This document shows, piece by piece, positions 38,960 through 45,420 of a stretch of DNA of 58,232 bases. The stretch is from Microbacterium sp. GTDB lineage: Bacteria; Actinomycetota; Actinomycetes; Actinomycetales; Microbacteriaceae. The notes beneath the pieces were generated by a model that ran no database searches, had not been told where the DNA came from, and saw nothing but the letters and a program-made list of their open reading frames with translations. The translations under genes were made by a program, and so were the position numbers. How positions within the stretch are numbered: the first letter of the stretch is position 1; each line of letters opens with the position of its first letter. The stretch spans positions 1 to 58,232 of the forward strand of contig NZ_WOYQ01000002.1 in assembly GCF_011620665.1 (NCBI RefSeq). Reading direction: 5' to 3'.

Positions 38960-40660
38960 GTGTCAGTAGAGCCGCGGGTGCTTTCCGGTCGCTACCGCAT
39001 CGACGAACTCATCGGGCGCGGCGGAATGGCGAGCGTGTATCGCGGGCAGGATCTCACTCTCGACCGGTCCGTCGCCGTCAAGATCCTCAAGCGCGAACTC
39101 GCCTCCGACAGTGGCTTCCGCACGCGGTTCCGCCTCGAGGCGCAAGCCGCGTCGCGGATGTCGCATCCGACGATCGTCCGTGTGTACGACGCGGGAGAAG
39201 ACGCAGAAACCGATACAGACGGCACGATCCACCCCGTTCCCTACATCGTGATGGAACTCGTCGCCGGGGTGCTTCTGAAGTCCGTCATCTCCGACGGGCC
39301 GGTGCCGCTGGCCGATGCCATCCGCTACACCGACGGCATCCTCGAGGCCCTCGAGTACTCGCATCGCGCCGGTGTCGTCCACCGCGACATCAAGCCCGGC
39401 AACGTCATGGTGACCGAGCGCGGCCAGATCAAGGTCATGGACTTCGGCATCGCCCGGGCGGTATCGGACTCGTCTTCGACCGTGGCCGAGACGACGGCGA
39501 TCATCGGCACAGCTTCGTACTTCTCTCCTGAACAGGCCAAGGGCGAACCGGTCGACGCGCGGGCCGACGTCTATTCCACCGGTGTCGTGCTCTACGAACT
39601 CCTCACGGGTCGCCCTCCCTTCCGCGGCGACACTCCCGTCGCCGTCGCGTATCAGCACGTCAGCGAGACGCCGCTGCCGCCGTCCGAGATCGTCGAGAGC
39701 GTTCCACGCGCATTGGATGCCGTCGCGCTGCGCGCGCTCGCAAAGGACCCCTTTCAGCGCTATCAGGATGCCGCTTCGTTCCGCGCGGCGCTGAACGCTG
39801 CGACGGATGGGCGCAGCCTCAGCAAGCGCCAGGTGGGAATGCTGACCAGCGAGCTCTACGGAGCCAACCCGCGTCAGGCGGCTGAGACCGCGCGGTCGCT
39901 GCGCCAGCTGAGCACAGACACGACGATGCGGCGTACGCAGTCCGGCCCCCCGGCGGCGTGGATCTGGATGGGCGTCGCGGTGGTCGCCGCGATACTCATC
40001 TCGGTGCTGATATGGGTCATCACCACCCGCCCCAGCCCCACGCTGCCCCCGAGCACGCGCGTCGTGCCCAATGTCATCGACATGTCATGGGATCGCGCAA
40101 ACGAGGCCCTGCTCCTCGATGACCTGCAGGGTGAGCGGATCGACGAGAGCAGCGACACGATCGCCGAAGGAAACGTCATCCGAACCGATCCCCCCGCCGG
40201 CACCACCGTGGCCCCGGGACAGCAGATCGAGGTCTACGTCTCCACAGGGGCGCAGCTGGCGACCGTCCCTCCACTCATCTCGCTGAGTGCAGACGAGGCT
40301 TCGGCGGCGCTGACCGCCGTCGGCCTCACGATGGGAGCGGTGCGCAGCAGCAATGATCCGAATCTCGCGGCGGGCACTGTGATATCGGCCGATCAGCCGG
40401 AGGGAGCGCAGGTCCCGCTCGGCACCGCGGTGAGCCTCGTCGTCGCCAGCGGAAAGGTCACGCTCGTCGATGTCGTCGGCTACACGGTGACCGCCGCGCA
40501 ACGCGACCTCACCGCCGAGACCCTCGGACTCACAGTCGGGGTGATCGAAGATCCCGCCTGCCCGGCGAGCACGGGCGAACCGGTCGTGGCATCGCAGTCA
40601 CTCGCACCGGGCGACGTTCCCATCCACTCCCAGGTCGACCTGACCGTCTGCACGGGCTGA
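38960..40660 (+). CDS. pknB: PknB, PASTA-domain Ser/Thr protein kinase
   Basis: 566 residues. The kinase domain (about 12-280) has glycine loop IGRGGMASVYRG, K41, HRD with D143 and DFG with D161. A single membrane helix (about 335-355) is followed by three PASTA units (about 370-433, 434-500, 501-566), each with the PPAG/PEGA-type ending. PASTA units bind muropeptides or lipid II and report wall status. The start is GTG 38960 with GGGAG upstream. An 86-bp gap separates it from pknA, and it ends 13 bases before the convergent pabA stop. Confidence 0.95.
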   Translation: MSVEPRVLSGRYRIDELIGRGGMASVYRGQDLTLDRSVAVKILKRELASDSGFRTRFRLEAQAASRMSHPTIVRVYDAGEDAETDTDGTIHPVPYIVMELVAGVLLKSVISDGPVPLADAIRYTDGILEALEYSHRAGVVHRDIKPGNVMVTERGQIKVMDFGIARAVSDSSSTVAETTAIIGTASYFSPEQAKGEPVDARADVYSTGVVLYELLTGRPPFRGDTPVAVAYQHVSETPLPPSEIVESVPRALDAVALRALAKDPFQRYQDAASFRAALNAATDGRSLSKRQVGMLTSELYGANPRQAAETARSLRQLSTDTTMRRTQSGPPAAWIWMGVAVVAAILISVLIWVITTRPSPTLPPSTRVVPNVIDMSWDRANEALLLDDLQGERIDESSDTIAEGNVIRTDPPAGTTVAPGQQIEVYVSTGAQLATVPPLISLSADEASAALTAVGLTMGAVRSSNDPNLAAGTVISADQPEGAQVPLGTAVSLVVASGKVTLVDVVGYTVTAAQRDLTAETLGLTVGVIEDPACPASTGEPVVASQSLAPGDVPIHSQVDLTVCTG

Positions 40661-40673
40661 TCCGGCGTCGATT

Positions 40674-41315
40674 TCAGCTGATCGGCCGCAGCGGATGCCG
40701 GTGGGCACCCCGGCGAGACGCACCGACAGACCCGGCGCTGTCCAACCACGTCCCCAGCAGACGGTAGCCCCCTTCGGTCAGCACGCTCTCGGGGTGGAAC
40801 TGCACTCCCCACGCCGGTGCTCTGCGGTGGGCGAGACCCATGATGACGCCAGAGCTCGTCACAGCCGTCACCTCGAGCTCCGCCGGGAGCGTCTCACTCG
40901 CAACCGCGAGCGAGTGGTAACGGGTCGCGGGGAAAGGGTCGGGAAGTCCGGCGAACAGGCCTGTGCCATCGTGGTGGATCAATGAGGTGACGCCATGCCG
41001 GAGCTCCGGTGCCTCGGTGACGGTCCCGCCGCAGGCGACGGCGAGCGCCTGATGACCCAGGCATACGCCGAGCAGAGGGATGCGCGCATGCACCGCGGCC
41101 CGCACGATCGCGATCGACGCCCCCGCGCCTTCGGGTGTTCCCGGACCCGGGGAGACGAGAACTCCGGAGAAACCCGCGATCTGCTCCTCTGGGTTCGGCA
41201 CGGCATCCGCTTCGACGAGGACGGTGCGTGCACCGAGCTCGAGCAGGTAGCCGATCAAGGTGTGCACGAAGCTGTCGTGGTTGTCGACGACCAGGATGCC
41301 GCCCTTATCAGCCAC
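40674..41315 (-). CDS. pabA: Glutamine amidotransferase, PabA/TrpG type
   Basis: 213 residues, class I glutamine amidotransferase. The nucleophile C85 lies in LLGVCLGHQA; the His/Glu pair is in FHPES near the C-terminus, and the oxyanion segment SPGPGTP is near 55. It supplies ammonia to a chorismate-using synthase for para-aminobenzoate or anthranilate. The position beside crgA, sortase and pknB is the usual actinobacterial site annotated pabA, but the chorismate-binding partner is not in the window. The last ~20 residues are an extra basic tail. The start is GTG, overlapping the upstream small gene by 8 bases. Confidence 0.88.
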   Translation of the reverse strand: MADKGGILVVDNHDSFVHTLIGYLLELGARTVLVEADAVPNPEEQIAGFSGVLVSPGPGTPEGAGASIAIVRAAVHARIPLLGVCLGHQALAVACGGTVTEAPELRHGVTSLIHHDGTGLFAGLPDPFPATRYHSLAVASETLPAELEVTAVTSSGVIMGLAHRRAPAWGVQFHPESVLTEGGYRLLGTWLDSAGSVGASRRGAHRHPLRPIS

Positions 41316-41466
41316 CGACCGTCGATTCCTGCGGGGCGACGATCTGCGATACCCAGGGGAAGGCGTACCAGAACAGTCCGTAGATCACGGCCGCGGCCAG
41401 CACGAACAGAATCACGACGCGCACCCACGCCGGCCCAGGCAGGAATCGCCACAGTGCGCCGTACAT
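41308..41466 (-). CDS. Small membrane protein between sortase and pabA
   Basis: 52 residues starting MYGALWRFLPGPAWVRVVIL, with one hydrophobic helix (about 16-38) and a short C-terminus (QESTVGG). Its ATG overlaps the sortase stop by one base (TGATG), and its stop overlaps pabA, so the three genes are coupled. A small protein of this type commonly accompanies pabA in actinobacteria, as far as I recall; its function is unknown. Confidence 0.8.
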   Translation of the reverse strand: MYGALWRFLPGPAWVRVVILFVLAAAVIYGLFWYAFPWVSQIVAPQESTVGG

Positions 41467-42242
41467 CAGGTCGGCACTCCTGCGGTGAGTGCGTCAGGGA
41501 GCCCCGCCGCGATCGGCGTGAACTCGTCGAAGACGGCGTAGGCGATGATGCGCTCGAGCAGGTTGAACTTGGGGGCGCAGCTGGTGAGCGTCAGATAGCG
41601 GCCGTTCGGCTCGACACCGACCTGCTGCGGCACCGGAAGCAGCACCTCGACCTGTGTGTCCTGCACATACTCGAGCGTGCGGAACCGGTAGGTGTACCAG
41701 CCCTCCGCGGTCTGGATGACGATCGCATCGCCGACGATGAGGCGGTCGATCGGGTCGAAGGGCTGACCCGACGTCCAGCGGTGCGCAGCGTAAGCGGTGT
41801 TGCCCACGTCGCCCGGCATGGCCGTGTCGGCGTAATGCCCGATCTCACCGAGGTCCAGGATGTCTTTGCGGCTCGTCCCACCGGCGACGGTGAACTTCCA
41901 GTCCGCCCCGAACCGCGGCACGAACATCACGCCGAACTGCTCGCCATGGGCGGGTTGTGCGCGCACGGGCACGACGACCTCGGCAGAGGCGGATTCATCC
42001 GTGGGCGCGGGTGTCGGCACGGGCATGGCGGATCCCGTCGGCATCGACCAGCTGTGCGACAGCGCGTCGGCCTCGGCGTGCTTCTGCCCGCCGATGATCA
42101 TGTCGCCGATCCACATCTGCCAGACGACGAACAGCAGTGCCACGGCTCCGGCGGTCATCAGCAGTTCGCCGACCACCCCGAGAGCCGATACGCGGCGTCG
42201 CCCCTGCCGGGCATTCCTCCGCGTGGAATCACTATCCGCCAT
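41466..42242 (-). CDS. Class E sortase
   Basis: 258 residues. An N-terminal membrane helix (about 22-46) and a Pro/Ser/Ala-rich linker lead to the sortase beta-barrel (about 100-250). The catalytic triad is visible: H154 in AAHRWTSG, C222 in TLTSC and R231 in NLLER. Class E sortases of high-GC Gram-positives anchor proteins at LAxTG-like signals to peptidoglycan. ATG 42242 is preferred because TAGAAT ends 8 bases upstream (leaderless) and because the longer frame would reach into the divergent crgA promoter. No substrate gene is seen nearby. Confidence 0.9.
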   Translation of the reverse strand: MADSDSTRRNARQGRRRVSALGVVGELLMTAGAVALLFVVWQMWIGDMIIGGQKHAEADALSHSWSMPTGSAMPVPTPAPTDESASAEVVVPVRAQPAHGEQFGVMFVPRFGADWKFTVAGGTSRKDILDLGEIGHYADTAMPGDVGNTAYAAHRWTSGQPFDPIDRLIVGDAIVIQTAEGWYTYRFRTLEYVQDTQVEVLLPVPQQVGVEPNGRYLTLTSCAPKFNLLERIIAYAVFDEFTPIAAGLPDALTAGVPT

Positions 42243-42249
42243 GCCCAGG

Positions 42250-42291
42250 ATTCTATCGAGCGTAGGCTCCGGCTCGGCCGAGCGGTAGGAT
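42250..42291. promoter_or_regulatory. Divergent sortase/crgA promoter region with central palindrome
   Basis: A minus-strand TAGAAT (42255-42250) lies 8 bases before the sortase ATG, and a plus-strand TAGGAT (42286-42291) lies 8 bases before the crgA ATG. Between them is a perfect 12-bp palindrome GCTCGGCCGAGC (42272-42283), which is well placed to act as a shared operator. Confidence 0.5.
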
Positions 42292-42298
42292 CGACGCC

Positions 42299-42538
42299 AT
42301 GGCACGTTCAGGCAACGGCGACGAGAAGATCGGCGATCACACCGAGGGCGACTCCGCTCCCAACCCGGTCTGGTTCATGCCCATCATGCTGGGCCTGATG
42401 ATCCTCGGGCTCGTCTGGGTGATCGTCTTCTACCTCAGCAACCAGGCCCTCCCGATCCCGGGGATCGGGCCGTGGAATCTGGTCATCGGCTTCGGGATCG
42501 CTTTCGTCGGCTTCCTGATGACGACGCGCTGGCGCTGA
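42299..42538 (+). CDS. crgA: CrgA, cell division septation protein
   Basis: 79 residues. A polar N-terminus of about 22 residues is followed by two membrane helices (about 25-46 and 58-76) with the family loop LSNQALPIPGIGPWNL and ending TTRWR. CrgA coordinates FtsZ, FtsI and peptidoglycan synthesis at septa in actinobacteria. The gene has its own probable leaderless promoter and is divergent from the sortase gene. Confidence 0.95.
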   Translation: MARSGNGDEKIGDHTEGDSAPNPVWFMPIMLGLMILGLVWVIVFYLSNQALPIPGIGPWNLVIGFGIAFVGFLMTTRWR

Positions 42539-42584
42539 CGCAACCACCACCGCACCTCTGCCCGGTCCGAATTACACGGGTGTG

Positions 42585-42608
42585 ATTCATCCCCACCTGT
42601 GGATGAAT
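42585..42608. terminator. Hairpin between crgA and the rhomboid gene
   Basis: ATTCATCC and GGATGAAT form an 8-bp stem around an 8-base loop between two convergent genes. A perfect DnaA box begins two bases later, so the site may have more than one role. Confidence 0.45.
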
Positions 42609-42609
42609 C

Positions 42610-42618
42610 TGTGGATAA
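42610..42618. promoter_or_regulatory. Isolated consensus DnaA box
   Basis: TGTGGATAA is the exact reverse complement of the consensus TTATCCACA. It lies in the crgA/rhomboid intergenic region about 10.4 kb from oriC, with a near match TGTGGATGA at 42598-42606. It could titrate DnaA or be a chance match. Confidence 0.5.
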
Positions 42619-42636
42619 CGAGAACTCTGACCCGAG

Positions 42637-43482
42637 TCAGCGGTAGACGAGCACCGGGATCGCAAGCAGGGCGATCAGCCCCGCCCCGACGGCGATCAGC
42701 AGCCAGATCTGACGGCGTTGCAGCCGGAGCGCGCGCGTTCGCGCGAAGATGAATCCGATCAGTGCGCCGACGAGCCCCCCGCCGATGTGCGCCTGCCACG
42801 CGATGTTCGACCCCGGCAGGAAGGTGATCAGCAGGTTGAGGCCGAGGAGCACCGCGATCGTGGTCACGTTCGCGCCGAGGTGACGGCCGATCACGAACAT
42901 CGCGCCGAGCAGACCCCAGACGGCACCGGATGCGCCGACGACGACCTGTGTCGGAGCCAGCAGCGCGGTGAGCACTGATCCGCCGAGCGCGCTCAGCAGG
43001 TAGAGCGACAGGAAGCGCCACCGGCCGAGGAGGGGTTCCAGGCTTCGGCCCAGCGCCCACAGCGCGAGCATGTTCAGCGCGACGTGCCAGATTCCCGCGT
43101 GCACGAGGGTCACGGTCAGCAGCCGCCAGGGTTGGCTGTAGGCGGCGAAACCGGCGAACGCGAGCTGCGAACGCACGACATCACCGATCCCCGGGATCAG
43201 TCCGATGAGATAGAACACGCTCGTGATGATCACGAGGGTGTACGTCACGACCGGGCGGGAGTCCAGGCTCGTCGAGCGGCGACGCGGCATCCGTCTGACA
43301 GTCGCCGCCTGCTGCTGCTGTGCTTCTTTCAGGCACTCCGGGCAGATCACCCCGACCGGAAGTGGCGTCTGGCACTCGCCGCAGATCGTACGCAGACACC
43401 TCTGGCACAGCACGAAGCTCTGCCGGTCGGGATGCCGGTAGCAGAAGTTGTCCGGATTGGTCCGAAACTCGGTGTCAGTCAT
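42637..43482 (-). CDS. Rhomboid intramembrane serine protease with N-terminal zinc-binding domain
   Basis: 281 residues. The first ~52 residues hold a B-box-like zinc module with seven Cys (14, 26, 29, 34, 37, 47, 50) and His17. Six to seven membrane helices follow. The catalytic Ser185 lies in GASG and the catalytic His232 in AHIGGG; HAGIWHVALNML matches the conserved early helix. It cleaves membrane-spanning substrates inside the bilayer; substrates are unknown. It is encoded between crgA and cyclophilin, next to cell-division genes, though that alone does not give it a role in division. Confidence 0.92.
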   Translation of the reverse strand: MTDTEFRTNPDNFCYRHPDRQSFVLCQRCLRTICGECQTPLPVGVICPECLKEAQQQQAATVRRMPRRRSTSLDSRPVVTYTLVIITSVFYLIGLIPGIGDVVRSQLAFAGFAAYSQPWRLLTVTLVHAGIWHVALNMLALWALGRSLEPLLGRWRFLSLYLLSALGGSVLTALLAPTQVVVGASGAVWGLLGAMFVIGRHLGANVTTIAVLLGLNLLITFLPGSNIAWQAHIGGGLVGALIGFIFARTRALRLQRRQIWLLIAVGAGLIALLAIPVLVYR

Positions 43483-43513
43483 CCGGTCTCTGGGCTCGTC
43501 GAGAGATCGCGGG

Positions 43514-44071
43514 TCAGACCGCGACGACGTCGACCGAGTTCAGAACGACCGGCTCGATCGGGCGGTCACCCGCACCGGTGGGGACAGCCGCGATCGCGGC
43601 GACGACGGCGCGGGAATCGGCATCCGCCACCTCGCCGAAGATGGTGTGCTTGCCCTGCAGCCACGGCGTCGGGTCGGTCGTGATGAAGAACTGCGAGCCG
43701 TTGGTTCCTTCGGCCTTGCCGGTGATGGCATTGCGGCGGAGGCCGGCGTTGGCCATCGCGAGGATGTAGGGCTCGTTGAAGTTCAGTTCAGGGCTGATCT
43801 CGTCGTCGAAGTTGTAGCCGGGGCCGCCCACGCCCTGACCGAGCGGATCGCCGCCCTGGATCATGAAGTTCGGGATGATGCGGTGGAAGATCACGTCGGT
43901 GTACAGCGGGCCCTCGCCCGGCTTGCCGGTGCCAGGATGGGTCCAGGCCTGCGAGCCGTCGGAGAGACCGATGAAATTCTGCACAGTCCGCGGTGCGTGG
44001 TCCCCGAACAGGTTCACGACGATGTCGCCGTGGTTGGTGTGAAGTGTGGCTACGGCGGTGTGAATCGTCAT
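43514..44071 (-). CDS. Cyclophilin-type peptidyl-prolyl isomerase
   Basis: 185 residues with no signal peptide, so cytoplasmic. Cyclophilin motifs include VIFHRIIPNFMIQGGDP (active-site Arg in FHR), GTNGSQFFITT and GKHTIFGEV. It catalyses cis-trans isomerisation of Xaa-Pro bonds in folding. ATG 44071 is favoured; an ATG 9 bases upstream is possible. It is divergent from the coiled-coil membrane protein gene. Confidence 0.95.
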   Translation of the reverse strand: MTIHTAVATLHTNHGDIVVNLFGDHAPRTVQNFIGLSDGSQAWTHPGTGKPGEGPLYTDVIFHRIIPNFMIQGGDPLGQGVGGPGYNFDDEISPELNFNEPYILAMANAGLRRNAITGKAEGTNGSQFFITTDPTPWLQGKHTIFGEVADADSRAVVAAIAAVPTGAGDRPIEPVVLNSVDVVAV

Positions 44072-44162
44072 GCTCACCATTCTCACATCTGTCAACCCCT
44101 GGCGCGGTCGCCGCGGTCTGGCAAGATGGAGAGAAACGTTCCCCGATCAGGGAGGTCACCCC

Positions 44163-44738
44163 GTGAGCGTCAGCCGTAAGCGCAAGAAAGAACTTCGCAA
44201 ACTCCAGCAGCAGGCGAACAGCCTGTGGGAGTCCCAGCAGGTTCTGCTCGGTCAGGCCGGTGGCATCGCCCGCGAGGCGGGCCGCCAGCTGGGCTATTAC
44301 AACCGCGAGCAGGTCGCCCCGGCGGTACAGCACGGCTACGAGAAGTACGCCGCTCCGTATGTGAGCCAGGGCGTGCAGACCGGTCGCAAGCTCTACAACA
44401 CGAAGATCGTGCCCGCGGCCGGAGCGGTCGTCGGATCGGCGATGTCGATGTGGGATGTCGCCAACGACACGCGCGCGCGCCTCGCCGCCGGTCGCGGCTT
44501 CGCCGGCGTCGATCTGGCCGACCTTCAGAAGAAGGCCGACAAGTACAGCGCCAAGGCCGCCAAGCGACTCAGCGTCGCCCAACCGGCAAAGAAGTCGGGG
44601 ATCGGTGCGGGCGGCGTGATCGCCATCCTCCTCGGCCTCGCCGCGGCGGCCGGGGTGGTCTATGCCGCCTGGCAGACCCTCCGTGCGGACGACGAGCTGT
44701 GGGTGGCCGACGACCCGCTGCGCGCGCCGGACGCCTGA
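44163..44738 (+). CDS. Coiled-coil membrane protein of unknown function
   Basis: 191 residues. A very basic start (MSVSRKRKKELRKLQQQ) leads to amphipathic helices (to about 145) and a C-terminal membrane helix (about 148-170, GGVIAILLGLAAAAGVVYA), then an acidic end (DDELWVADDPLRAPDA). This suggests a tail-anchored protein with a cytoplasmic, possibly nucleic-acid- or membrane-contacting domain. Similar proteins are sometimes labelled DNA helicase in databases, but no helicase motif (no Walker A or B) is present. The GTG start has GGGAGG about 8 bases upstream. Confidence 0.78.
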   Translation: MSVSRKRKKELRKLQQQANSLWESQQVLLGQAGGIAREAGRQLGYYNREQVAPAVQHGYEKYAAPYVSQGVQTGRKLYNTKIVPAAGAVVGSAMSMWDVANDTRARLAAGRGFAGVDLADLQKKADKYSAKAAKRLSVAQPAKKSGIGAGGVIAILLGLAAAAGVVYAAWQTLRADDELWVADDPLRAPDA

Positions 44739-44760
44739 TTCAGGGCCGGTCGCTTCGCCG

Positions 44761-44797
44761 CTCCACAAGATTGGATCGAAGGGGTTTTCTTGTGGAG
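44761..44797. repeat. Inverted repeat that includes the 3' end of tRNA-Ala
   Basis: CTCCACAAGA (44761-44770) and TCTTGTGGAG (44788-44797) are perfect 10-bp inverted arms with 17 bases between. The right arm contains the last five bases of tRNA-Ala. In the tRNA transcript the acceptor 3' strand could pair with this downstream arm. It may be a terminator without a T tract. Confidence 0.6.
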
Positions 44798-44865
44798 CCT
44801 AGGAGATTCGAACTCCTGACATCCGCCTTGCAAAGGCGGCGCTCTACCAACTGAGCTAAGGCCCC
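44793..44865 (-). tRNA. tRNA-Ala (anticodon TGC)
   Basis: 73-nt cloverleaf. Acceptor GGGGCCT pairs with AGGCTCC (one G-T), with discriminator A. The anticodon stem CGCCT/AGGCG surrounds loop TTGCAA, giving TGC, and the T arm contains GTTCGAATC. CCA is not encoded. It lies 8 bases downstream of tRNA-Ile and is probably co-transcribed with it. Confidence 0.97.
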
Positions 44866-44873
44866 GGACGGGG

Positions 44874-44950
44874 TGGTGGGGCTACCAGGATTTGAACCTG
44901 GGACCTCTTCATTATCAGTGAAGCGCTCTAACCAACTGAGCTATAGCCCC
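44874..44950 (-). tRNA. tRNA-Ile (anticodon GAT)
   Basis: Cloverleaf with acceptor GGGGCTA/TAGCCCC, anticodon loop CTGATAA giving GAT, and T-loop GTTCAAATC. The body is 44877-44950, and a CCA end is encoded at 44876-44874, unlike the adjacent tRNA-Ala. The tRNA-Ile/tRNA-Ala pair following gyrA is the usual actinobacterial arrangement. Confidence 0.97.
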
Positions 44951-45018
44951 GTCCTGAGGTCGGCGCCTGAACGCCGTCAACCTCCAAGACTTTACCCGAA
45001 CCGGGGGGTAATCCGAAA

Positions 45019-45420
45019 TCAGTTCGAGGTGAAGCCGACGAGTAGACCGCCGGTGACTTTCACCATGAAGTTGTAGATCCCGGCGATGACAGCGCCGAGC
45101 ACCGTGATCACGATCAGGTTGAGGATCGCGACGATCGACGAGAACGCCATCACCTGGGGCAGGCTGACGTAGTCACTCAGAGTGAAGTTGTCATCGAATG
45201 CCTTCAGCAGTTCGTCGAGCTTGCCGATGACGCCGGTCGTGCTCATCACCATGTAGATCAGGAACGCTGCGACGATCGTGACGATCGCCAAGGCCACCGC
45301 GGCGAGGAACGACAGCTTCACAGCGGACCAGAAGTCCACGTACACCAGTCGGAGACGGACCTGTTTGGCGCTGGTCTTGCTGGACGACTTTCGCGCCAGC
45401 TTGTCGGCTACCGTGCTCAT
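45019..45420 (-). CDS. DUF3566 membrane protein downstream of gyrA
   Basis: 133 residues. A basic Ser/Lys-rich N-terminus is followed by two membrane helices (about 34-60 and 93-118) enclosing an extracytoplasmic loop. [18 protein letters not shown] and the C-terminal [10 protein letters not shown] are the family hallmarks. In mycobacteria the homologue (CwsA-region or DUF3566 protein) always follows gyrA; its role is unresolved. Its ATG overlaps the gyrA stop as ATGA. Confidence 0.92.
   Translation of the reverse strand: MSTVADKLARKSSSKTSAKQVRLRLVYVDFWSAVKLSFLAAVALAIVTIVAAFLIYMVMSTTGVIGKLDELLKAFDDNFTLSDYVSLPQVMAFSSIVAILNLIVITVLGAVIAGIYNFMVKVTGGLLVGFTSN

Noticed and set aside
44163..44738. 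DNA helicase label that similar proteins sometimes carry
   Set aside because: No Walker A, Walker B or other helicase motif; the protein is small, basic and tail-anchored.
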